From NCBI GenBank assembly GCA_012512995.1, contig JAAZDA010000437.1, positions 1-5,365 of the forward strand: a stretch of DNA of 5,365 bases. Direction: 5' to 3'. The stretch's first letter is position 1. Every line of letters starts with the position of its first letter. The translations under genes and the position numbers were made by a program. Below are positions 1-5,365 of this stretch, piece by piece. The notes under the pieces are model-generated. The model did no database searches. It worked only from the letters and a program-made list of their open reading frames with translations, and had not been told where the DNA came from. The stretch comes from Clostridiales bacterium. Lineage in GTDB: Bacteria; Bacillota; Clostridia; Lachnospirales; Lachnospiraceae.

Positions 1-692
1 CTGCCGCTGAGATTGATAAAGGAAAGGCTGATACCTGTCTCATTTTTGATCTCTACAGCAAGTTCGAAAAGTTTTGACGCCAGCATCGGATAATACTCAT
101 TGGTCACTGTATTTGATACGAGGAAAGCGTGAAGCCCTAAATGTTCAACGCCCTTCGATTTAAGTATCCTGTATGCCTCAATGATCTGCGGTTTTGTCAT
201 GCCGTACTTGGAATCGCCCGGATTATCCATAATACCGTTTGATAATTCGATGACTCCGCCCGGATTATACCTGCAGCTCATAGTCTTGGGAAGCTTTCCG
301 CCAAGAGCGTGTTCGCAGTGATCGATCATTGTTATATCATCAAGATTTATTATCGCGCCCATTTTATCCGCAAGCGCATATTCTGATTCCGGCGTGTCGT
401 TCGATGAGAACATGATATGACTGCCATCCGCCCCGACAGCCTGACTTAAGAGTAGCTCAGCTGCTGATGAGCAGTCAAAACCCATATCGTAATCCTGAAA
501 AATGTCCATGATATATGGATTTGCATTTGCTTTGACTGCAAAATATTCTCTGAAACCAGGGTTCCATGCAAATGCCTGCTTTACAGTCCCGGCGTTCTTC
601 CTTATGCCCTTTTCATCATAAATGTGGAATGGCGTGGGATACTTTGCAGCAATCTCAATGACTTTTTCTTTTGTCACAAAAGGAGTTTTCAT
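1..692 (-). CDS. lysA: Diaminopimelate decarboxylase-type PLP enzyme, 3' end beyond window
   Basis: Fold-type III, PLP-dependent decarboxylase; the likely reaction is meso-diaminopimelate to L-lysine plus CO2, the last step of lysine synthesis, in the cytoplasm. The N-terminal 230 residues are visible. The motif FAVKANANP at residues 51-59 holds the lysine (Lys54) expected to form the Schiff base with PLP. MGFDCSSAAEL (70-80) matches the conserved 'D-x-x-S-x-x-E' stretch after it, and HAFLVSNTVTNEYYP (188-202) replaces the usual HxGS-type motif, a variant I associate with a clostridial LysA branch. The frame is open to the left edge, so the C-terminal half with the substrate-binding residues is missing from view. 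The ATG lies 10 nt from a GAGGTGA ribosome binding site, and the only in-frame stop upstream is the TAA that also ends ung, 24 nt away. It is the last visible gene of the run. Another decarboxylase of the same fold, such as a carboxynorspermidine or arginine type, is possible but less likely. Confidence 0.82.
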   Translation of the reverse strand, partial: MKTPFVTKEKVIEIAAKYPTPFHIYDEKGIRKNAGTVKQAFAWNPGFREYFAVKANANPYIMDIFQDYDMGFDCSSAAELLLSQAVGADGSHIMFSSNDTPESEYALADKMGAIINLDDITMIDHCEHALGGKLPKTMSCRYNPGGVIELSNGIMDNPGDSKYGMTKPQIIEAYRILKSKGVEHLGLHAFLVSNTVTNEYYPMLASKLFELAVEIKNETGISLSFINLSG

Positions 693-702
693 GTCAGCTA
701 TT

Positions 703-709
703 TCACCTC
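703..709 (-). promoter_or_regulatory. Ribosome binding site of lysA
   Basis: GAGGTGA on the minus strand, 10 nt before the ATG at 692..690. It lies wholly in the 24-nt gap after ung and fixes the lysA start. Confidence 0.75.
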
Positions 710-716
710 GTAAATC

Positions 717-1403
717 TTAGTTTGTTTTAGTATCTTCGATCTGCCAGTCTATCGGCGTTTCCCCGTGCGACTCAAGGAATTCGTTGCACTTTGAAAAATG
801 TCTGCACCCGAAGAATCCTCTGTATGCCGAAAGCGGGCTGGGGTGCGGCGCCTTGAGGACAAGATGTCCCGGATTGTCAAGCATAAACGATTTGGACTGT
901 GCGGGCGATCCCCACAACATGAATACTACAGGTCTGTCCTGCATATTTACAGCGTTTATTATCGCATCAGTGAACTGTTCCCAGCCGTGACCCTTGTGCG
1001 AAAAAGCCTGATGTGCTCTTACTGTCAGCACTGTATTCAGCAATAATACACCCTGGTCAGCCCACTTGGTAAGGTCACCGTTATTGGGCATGTGACAGCC
1101 GACATCATCATGAAGCTCCCTGAAAATATTGATGAGCGACGGCGGCAGCTCCGAGACGTCAGGTTTTACAGAAAATGACAGCCCCATCGCCTGATTCTCG
1201 TTGTGATAGGGATCCTGACCCAGAATGACCACCTTGACCTTTGAGAGAGGCGTCAGATGCAGAGCATTAAAAATCTCGTCAGATGGCGGGTAGACCACAT
1301 GTTTTGAATATTCGTCCATGACGAAATAATAGAGCTCTTTATAATATGGCTTTTTAAACTCTGCTCCCACAGCGGGGAGCCAGTCGTTGTCAATTGCACC
1401 CAT
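717..1403 (-). CDS. ung: Uracil-DNA glycosylase, family 1
   Basis: Removes uracil from DNA by cutting the N-glycosidic bond, starting base excision repair of deaminated cytosine and misincorporated dUMP. At 228 residues it has the full family length (E. coli Ung is 229). The water-activating motif GQDPYH sits at 62-67 (catalytic Asp64), followed by Phe77 (uracil stacking) in GLSFSV, Asn123 (uracil recognition) in LLNTVLTV, and the DNA-intercalation motif HPSPLSAYRGFFG at 187-199 with His187 and Leu191. These positions coincide with the E. coli numbering as I remember it, so there is no net insertion or deletion before the last motif. The ATG directly abuts the TAA of pepD (TAAATG, zero gap), which suggests translational coupling; a weak AAGGA lies 13 nt upstream inside pepD. 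lysA follows after 24 nt. Nothing suggests a regulatory link between Ung and the amino acid genes beyond co-transcription. Confidence 0.97.
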   Translation of the reverse strand: MGAIDNDWLPAVGAEFKKPYYKELYYFVMDEYSKHVVYPPSDEIFNALHLTPLSKVKVVILGQDPYHNENQAMGLSFSVKPDVSELPPSLINIFRELHDDVGCHMPNNGDLTKWADQGVLLLNTVLTVRAHQAFSHKGHGWEQFTDAIINAVNMQDRPVVFMLWGSPAQSKSFMLDNPGHLVLKAPHPSPLSAYRGFFGCRHFSKCNEFLESHGETPIDWQIEDTKTN

Positions 1404-2873
1404 TTACTTTGCGATTTCCTTAAGCAGTTCCAGCACAAAAGTATAGAAACGGTCGATGCTCTTAAGACTTATGTGCTCAGCCGGTGTGTGTATGTCATAA
1501 ATGTCAGGTCCTGCCGATACAGCATCGAGTCCCGGGATCTTTCCGCAGATAAGTCCGCATTCCACGCCGCCGTGGATAATATCGATCTTCGCGTCCTTTC
1601 CGGTCTGCTTCTTATAAATTTCAGTTATCTTATCACGGAAAGCAGAATCCTTCCTGAACTCCCACGCGGGATAAGTGCTTTCTACTTTTGAGAGACCACC
1701 GAGTGCTTTTGTGAGCGCGCGCACTCTGTCTGTCTCCATGTCCTTCTGCGAATCAATAGAAGAACGGATGAGGAAAGTTGCCGATATCTCATGGCCGAGA
1801 GTCTTAAGTATCCCGAGATTAAGAGATGTCTGAGGCAGATTTTTTGAAACAGGGCTGTATTCCTGCACGCCGTATGGGAAAGTGCATAGGAAAGCCGCGA
1901 TCTTTCTGGCCTCTCCCTTGCGGATAACATCGCATACATGATCTTCTTCCCACATGTAATTCACGCTGATTCCGGGATCTGTGAACTGATATTCGTCCTT
2001 AAGTGTTTTGTCAAAACAAGTGAGCCACTCTTCAATCTCGGCATGCGGTCTTCCCGGTTTAAACAGGAGCTTTGCAACTGCCTCGCGGGTAATAGCATTG
2101 TCTTTTGTACCGCCGTTTACGGATATAAGTCTGCATGGGTAAGCTCTGCGCAGAGCTGACAGGAGCCTTCCCAGCACCTGATTCGCGCTGGCTCTGCCCT
2201 CGTTTATCATTTCTCCTGAGTGCCCGCCCTTAAGTCCTGTGACCGTAATCGTCAATGGCGTACCCTCTCTGGTTTTCGTATCAGCAGGAAGAAAAGATGT
2301 AAGAGTTGTTCCGCCTGCGCATCCTGCGACGAATACCCCTTCATCCTCTGAATCGAGATTGAGCAGCTTGCGCCCTGAAAGCGTGCTGCAGTCAAGCTCG
2401 GCACATCCGAGCATCCCTGTCTCCTCATCAACTGTTGCTATGCATTCGAGAGGAGGATGTACAAGATCATCATTATCAAGCACGGCAAGCATTATCGCAA
2501 TTCCGATGCCGTTGTCTGCACCGAGCGTGGTGCCCTGTGCGCGCAGAGTGTCCCCGTCAGCGTCAAGCTGAAGTGAGATTGGCTCTTTCTCCATATCGAT
2601 CGAGACATCGGCTTCTTTCTCACACACCATATCCATGTGACCCTGCAGGATCAGTGTTGCAGATTTTTCAGCGCCTTTTGAAGCATTTTTGAAAATGATC
2701 ACATTGCCTGCTCTGTCCTGAATATGCCGAAGGCCATGCTCTTTTGCAAAACCTGCAAGATAATCGCTTATCCCCTTAGTGTTGCCTGACCCGTGCGGGA
2801 TCGCGGATATCTCCTCAAAAAAGTGAATCACCGGCTTTGCGCCGATCTCAAGATCATCAAATTTATACTCCAT
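1404..2873 (-). CDS. pepD: Aminoacyl-histidine dipeptidase (Xaa-His dipeptidase), M20C family
   Basis: Cytoplasmic dinuclear zinc peptidase that cleaves dipeptides, classically Xaa-His such as beta-Ala-His, and so recovers histidine and other amino acids from imported peptides. It has 489 residues, against about 485 in E. coli PepD. Predicted metal and catalytic residues are His79 and Asp81 (QGHMDMV), Asp120 (LGADNGIG, bridging), Glu150-Glu151 (TVDEETG, general base and ligand), Asp174 (LNLDSEDEG) and His462 (DIHTPAEH). GLKGGHSGEMI at 213-223 starts the lid/dimerisation domain that interrupts the catalytic domain, and HGGVECG (434-440) belongs to the C-terminal catalytic part. The ATG has an AAAGGAG site 9 nt upstream, in the 18-nt gap after hisF. 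The stop abuts the start of ung. Its place directly after hisH-hisF fits a role in histidine supply, but PepD enzymes often act on many dipeptides, so the exact substrate is inferred. Confidence 0.93.
   Translation of the reverse strand: MEYKFDDLEIGAKPVIHFFEEISAIPHGSGNTKGISDYLAGFAKEHGLRHIQDRAGNVIIFKNASKGAEKSATLILQGHMDMVCEKEADVSIDMEKEPISLQLDADGDTLRAQGTTLGADNGIGIAIMLAVLDNDDLVHPPLECIATVDEETGMLGCAELDCSTLSGRKLLNLDSEDEGVFVAGCAGGTTLTSFLPADTKTREGTPLTITVTGLKGGHSGEMINEGRASANQVLGRLLSALRRAYPCRLISVNGGTKDNAITREAVAKLLFKPGRPHAEIEEWLTCFDKTLKDEYQFTDPGISVNYMWEEDHVCDVIRKGEARKIAAFLCTFPYGVQEYSPVSKNLPQTSLNLGILKTLGHEISATFLIRSSIDSQKDMETDRVRALTKALGGLSKVESTYPAWEFRKDSAFRDKITEIYKKQTGKDAKIDIIHGGVECGLICGKIPGLDAVSAGPDIYDIHTPAEHISLKSIDRFYTFVLELLKEIAK
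1417..1421 (-). promoter_or_regulatory. Weak ribosome binding site of ung inside pepD
   Basis: AAGGA within the last codons of pepD, 13 nt before the ung ATG. The match is short and the spacing long, so ung translation probably leans on ribosomes ending pepD at the TAAATG junction. Confidence 0.4.
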
Positions 2874-2882
2874 GAATACATA

Positions 2883-2889
2883 CTCCTTT
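2883..2889 (-). promoter_or_regulatory. Ribosome binding site of pepD
   Basis: AAAGGAG in the 18-nt hisF-pepD gap, 9 nt before the pepD ATG. It supports the chosen start. Confidence 0.75.
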
Positions 2890-2891
2890 AT

Positions 2892-3698
2892 TTATGACCT
2901 CACAGGAATTCCACGTTCCTTAAGGTATGTTTTGACTTCTTCTATACTGAGTTCTCTGTAATGGAACAGCGATGCTGCAAGTGCCGCGTCAGCTTTTCCA
3001 TCCGTCAGCACATCGTAGAAATGTTCTTTTGTCCCTGCTCCGCCCGATGCAATTATGGGGACTCCTGTCCTTTCGGATATCGTTCTTGTCAGATCGATGT
3101 CATAACCGGCTTTGGTGCCATCGCAGTCCATGCTCGTGACAAGAAGTTCACCGGCTCCGAGATCGCAGGTTCTCTCCGCCCACTCGATGGCATCTGTTCC
3201 TGTATCGATCCGTCCGCCGCTTCTGAAGACTGTCCAGCCATCTTCAGACTTCCATTTCTCTCCATTCTCAAACTGCGACCCGTCGCGATGCTGGCGCCTT
3301 TTCCTCGCATCTATTGCTACGACAATGCATTGACGGCCAAAATGATCTGCGCCTTCTTTTATGAGCTCCGGACGATTGAGAGCAGCCGAATTCACTGAAA
3401 TCTTGTCGGCGCCCTCCCGGAGTATGGCTTTCATATCCTCTGCTGTCCTGATACCGCCGCCTACTGTAAACGGAATGAATACCCTTTCAGCGACACGTCT
3501 GACCATATCAGCCACAGTATTTCTGGAATCGCTCGTAGCTGTTATATCAAGGAAAACAAGTTCGTCCGCGCCTTCCCTGGAATAGATCTCTCCGCACTCC
3601 ACCGGATCTCCTGCATCGCGCAGATTGACGAAATTGACACCTTTTACTACCCTTCCGTCCTTTACATCAAGACAGGGTATGATTCTCTTTGTAAGCAT
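2892..3698 (-). CDS. hisF: Imidazole glycerol phosphate synthase, cyclase subunit
   Basis: The (beta/alpha)8-barrel subunit that uses ammonia delivered from HisH to turn PRFAR into imidazole glycerol phosphate and AICAR in histidine synthesis. It is 268 residues; family members are usually about 250-258. The start MLTKRIIPCLDVKDGRVVKG is diagnostic, with catalytic Asp11; the second catalytic Asp is Asp130 (VVAIDA). Phosphate-binding glycines are at 80-82 (VGGGI) and 219-222 (GGAG). Arg5, Glu46, Lys99 and Glu184 correspond to the ammonia-gate salt bridge known from the Thermotoga enzyme, and Asp98, which contacts HisH, is also kept. The extra length is mostly a charged insertion of about 17 residues just after Asp130, in the beta5-alpha5 loop. 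The ATG follows the hisH stop by 2 nt with a strong AAGGAGG 13 nt upstream inside hisH, so 1:1 coupled synthesis with HisH is likely. HisA, its paralogue, is excluded by the N-terminal motif and the pairing with hisH. Confidence 0.97.
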   Translation of the reverse strand: MLTKRIIPCLDVKDGRVVKGVNFVNLRDAGDPVECGEIYSREGADELVFLDITATSDSRNTVADMVRRVAERVFIPFTVGGGIRTAEDMKAILREGADKISVNSAALNRPELIKEGADHFGRQCIVVAIDARKRRQHRDGSQFENGEKWKSEDGWTVFRSGGRIDTGTDAIEWAERTCDLGAGELLVTSMDCDGTKAGYDIDLTRTISERTGVPIIASGGAGTKEHFYDVLTDGKADAALAASLFHYRELSIEEVKTYLKERGIPVRS

Positions 3699-3700
3699 AT

Positions 3701-4372
3701 TTACAGCCCCGCCTCCTTAATTGATAACTTTGGGATTGTCAGAAAGTTCTCGAGAATCTTCTGCCCTGTATCAGAGCTCTTCTCAGGATGGAACTGGCAG
3801 GCGAAGACATTGCCCTGCTCAACTGATGCCGCGACCGTTATTCCGTACTGCGTTGTCGCCTTGATAACTGATCTGTCATCAGGAACAACACAATATGAAT
3901 GAACAAAATACACATATGAATGCTCAGACACACCTTTGAAAAGCCTGCCTTCACAGCCTGATCCAGTCTGCGGATAGCTCAGGTCATTCCATCCGATCTG
4001 CGGTATCTTCCTGACAGTACCATCTTCATTTGTGCCATCCGGTATCCGCGTGCATGTTCCCCTGATGATGCCGAGACCTTTGACACCAGGGCTTTCCTCG
4101 CTTGAATCGAAAAGCAGCTGCTGCCCGAGACATATGCCAAGGAGCGGCGTTCCACTGTCACAGACATCATGGATGACATCAATAAGTCCGTAATTTTCAA
4201 GTTTTGACATGGCATCGCCGAATGAGCCGACACCCGGGAGTATGACACGTTCCGCAGAAAGGATCTCACTGCGGTCCCCTGTAAGGATCGCACTCTGCCC
4301 GAGATTCTTAAGGGCATTCAGAACACTTCTTATATTTCCCGCATCATAATCAATCACAGCAATATTGTTCAA
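3701..4372 (-). CDS. hisH: Imidazole glycerol phosphate synthase, glutamine amidotransferase subunit
   Basis: Class I glutaminase that hydrolyses glutamine and passes ammonia through the HisF barrel for imidazole ring closure. It is 223 residues, somewhat longer than the E. coli (196) and Thermotoga (about 201) proteins. The nucleophile is Cys81 in GICLGQQLLF, and His195 and Glu197 (CQFHPEKSS) complete the triad; PGVGSFGD at 46-53 is the oxyanion-strand motif. DAGNIRSV at 10-17 corresponds to the HisF-contacting segment. Extra residues lie between Cys81 and His195, partly in a Gly/Asp-rich stretch near 111-120, and the usual PHMGWN reads PQIGWN (124-129). The start is TTG: it follows a GAGGAC site with good spacing and begins exactly where the family's first beta strand begins, and I find no better ATG. 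It follows the histidine kinase by 9 nt and precedes hisF by 2 nt. Confidence 0.96.
   Translation of the reverse strand: MNNIAVIDYDAGNIRSVLNALKNLGQSAILTGDRSEILSAERVILPGVGSFGDAMSKLENYGLIDVIHDVCDSGTPLLGICLGQQLLFDSSEESPGVKGLGIIRGTCTRIPDGTNEDGTVRKIPQIGWNDLSYPQTGSGCEGRLFKGVSEHSYVYFVHSYCVVPDDRSVIKATTQYGITVAASVEQGNVFACQFHPEKSSDTGQKILENFLTIPKLSIKEAGL
3712..3718 (-). promoter_or_regulatory. Ribosome binding site of hisF inside the hisH 3' end
   Basis: A full AAGGAGG embedded in the last codons of hisH (encoding Ile-Lys-Glu-Ala), 13 nt before the hisF ATG. It is the strongest site in the window; the long spacing may be offset by ribosomes terminating at the hisH stop 2 nt before the start. Confidence 0.75.
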
Positions 4373-4377
4373 AACAA

Positions 4378-4383
4378 GTCCTC
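4378..4383 (-). promoter_or_regulatory. Ribosome binding site of hisH overlapping the kinase stop codon
   Basis: GAGGAC, about 6 nt before the TTG start of hisH (counting from GAGGA). Its first two bases are the last two of the kinase TGA stop. This decides the TTG start, and means a ribosome ending the kinase sits on the hisH initiation site. Confidence 0.7.
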
Positions 4384-5365
4384 ATGTCTTTTCTTTATCT
4401 TTTTCGAGTTCCATCCAGAACTCTACGCCATTATCATAATTCTTAACACCATATTCTCTGTGCATCAGATCCATTGTAGCCTTAACTATGGAAAGACCTA
4501 TACCTGATCCACCGTAAGCGCGTGTGCGTGCCTTATCCACCTTGTAAAATTTTTCCCAAATATGAGGAAGAGAATCTTCAGGTATAGGCAGCCCGGTGTT
4601 GAAAACAGATATTCTGACAGAGTTGCTGATATCATCTGGAACTACATTTATATCAATGACTTTTTCATCCTTTATAGCCTCTACATGGTTGCAGGCATTT
4701 GAGAAATAATTGGCAAAAACCTCCTCAACAAGAAATGAATCAGCCCATACCATTATTTCCTGGTCTTCCTGAGGGAATCTTACTTTCACATCTTTTTTAT
4801 CAGCAAGAAGTGTTGCGGACTGCAGATAACGGCTGATGAGATCGATGATATTGAATCGTTCCATATTGACAGTCTCAGCGCCGAACTCGAGATGGTTGAG
4901 TGCCAGAAGCTTCTGGACCATTGCATTCATCTTTCCGGCCTCATCTACTATAACTGATGCATAATAATCACGATCTGCCGGATCATCATTTACACAGTCT
5001 TCAAGTCCCTCGGCATATCCCTGAATAAGAGCGATTGGTGTCTTCAGTTCATGCGTTACGTTCGAAAGGAACTCCTTGCGCATGTTGTCGATCTCTTCCT
5101 TCTTCTGGATATCTTCCTGCAGCTTGTTATTGGCAGTCTTCAGCTCTGAAATCGTTGTCTCGAGAGTATCAGACATCTCATTGATATTAGCACCGAGTTT
5201 TGCTATCTCAGTGCGGTCTTTGCCGGTATATTTGGCGCTGAAATCAAGGTGCTTCATGCGGTCTGAAACTGCTGTCAGCTCCAGGATAGGCTTTGTCATG
5301 CGCCCTGCGATATACCATGCCGCCAGCACACCTGCGACAGTGCTGATTATTCCTATGAAAACAAA
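4382..5365 (-). CDS. Membrane sensor histidine kinase, 5' end beyond window
   Basis: Two-component sensor kinase that should phosphorylate a partner response regulator, not visible here. The frame stays open to the right edge, so the 327 residues seen are the C-terminal part. In order: the end of a membrane helix (about 1-21, FVFIGIISTVAGVLAAWYIAG), a HAMP linker (about 22-75, starting RMTKPILEL), a charged coiled-coil stretch, the dimerisation/phosphotransfer domain with the H-box NVTHELKTPIA and phospho-accepting His105, then the ATPase domain with an N-box (NYFSNACNHV, Asn219 and Asn223), a G1-like box FNTGLPIP (255-262), an F-box (FYKVDKAR) and a G2 box (GGSGIGLSIV, 285-294). In the G1 box Asn stands where the adenine-contacting Asp is usual. 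The missing N-terminal part should hold a first membrane helix and an extracytoplasmic sensor, so the signal is unknown. A GTG at 5329 could be mistaken for a start, but it lies inside the helix. hisH follows after 9 nt. Confidence 0.93.
   Translation of the reverse strand, partial: FVFIGIISTVAGVLAAWYIAGRMTKPILELTAVSDRMKHLDFSAKYTGKDRTEIAKLGANINEMSDTLETTISELKTANNKLQEDIQKKEEIDNMRKEFLSNVTHELKTPIALIQGYAEGLEDCVNDDPADRDYYASVIVDEAGKMNAMVQKLLALNHLEFGAETVNMERFNIIDLISRYLQSATLLADKKDVKVRFPQEDQEIMVWADSFLVEEVFANYFSNACNHVEAIKDEKVIDINVVPDDISNSVRISVFNTGLPIPEDSLPHIWEKFYKVDKARTRAYGGSGIGLSIVKATMDLMHREYGVKNYDNGVEFWMELEKDKEKT

Noticed and set aside
693..716. Terminator or promoter between ung and lysA
   Set aside because: The 24-nt gap holds a ribosome binding site and nothing resembling a GC-rich stem with a T-tract or a -35/-10 pair.
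784..1046. Two overlapping short plus-strand frames opposite ung
   Set aside because: Both are antisense to conserved Ung motifs, have no recognisable domain and overlap each other in different frames.
1253..1438. Minus-strand 61-codon frame spanning the pepD-ung junction
   Set aside because: It is an out-of-frame reading of the end of pepD and the start of ung; both genes are intact in their own frames.
2239..2571. 110-codon open frame on the plus strand
   Set aside because: It is antisense to the core of pepD, with Ser/Pro-rich composition typical of a shadow frame and no family resemblance.
3228..3305. Frameshift or assembly error as the cause of the HisF insertion
   Set aside because: The length change is a whole number of codons, and conserved HisF sequence continues in the same frame on both sides.
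2961..3398. 145-codon open frame on the plus strand
   Set aside because: It lies wholly opposite hisF, has no recognisable motif and a Cys/Ser-rich antisense-like composition; the minus-strand gene is unambiguous.
4382..5329. A complete 315-residue kinase gene starting at the GTG at 5329..5327
   Set aside because: The frame is open for 12 further codons to the window edge, and these encode the rest of a hydrophobic membrane helix leading into the HAMP linker. The GTG is an internal valine codon.

Overview
The window is a compact, gap-free stretch of bacterial chromosome in which all six genes lie on the minus strand. Read in the direction of transcription (right to left) they are: a sensor histidine kinase whose 5' part lies beyond the right edge, hisH, hisF, pepD (Xaa-His dipeptidase), ung (uracil-DNA glycosylase), and a diaminopimelate decarboxylase-type gene (lysA) whose 3' part lies beyond the left edge. 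The gaps between successive genes are 9, 2, 18, 0 and 24 nt. There is no room for a conventional promoter or terminator between any pair, so the set is best read as part of one polycistronic unit with translational coupling at several junctions.

The source looks like a Gram-positive anaerobe of the class Clostridia, probably Lachnospiraceae or a near relative. The reasons are the strong AAGGAGG/GAGGTGA-type ribosome binding sites, the moderate GC content judged by eye, the form of the decarboxylase (HAFLxSNT where most LysA proteins have an HxGS-type motif), and the kinase ATP-binding region (FNTGxPIP ... GGSGIGLSIV), which resembles kinases I remember from that group. This assignment is inference from protein style, not from a database search.

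Functionally, hisH and hisF encode the two subunits of imidazole glycerol phosphate synthase, the step that makes the imidazole ring of histidine and releases AICAR to purine synthesis. pepD, next in line, encodes an M20 metallopeptidase of the type that frees histidine from Xaa-His dipeptides, so three adjacent genes bear on histidine supply. lysA supplies lysine from meso-diaminopimelate. ung is a housekeeping DNA repair enzyme with no evident metabolic link, and the histidine kinase at the head is a membrane sensor whose signal and partner regulator cannot be seen here.

All key catalytic residues checked are present in HisH, HisF, PepD and Ung, and nothing is visibly frameshifted or broken. 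I see no mobile element, CRISPR array, RNA gene or repeat, and no non-coding stretch longer than 24 nt. The points most worth a second look are a 17-residue hydrophilic insertion in the beta5-alpha5 loop of HisF, the TTG start of hisH with its ribosome binding site overlapping the kinase stop codon, and the mixed operon itself. I do not see convincing evidence of a new biological system in this window.
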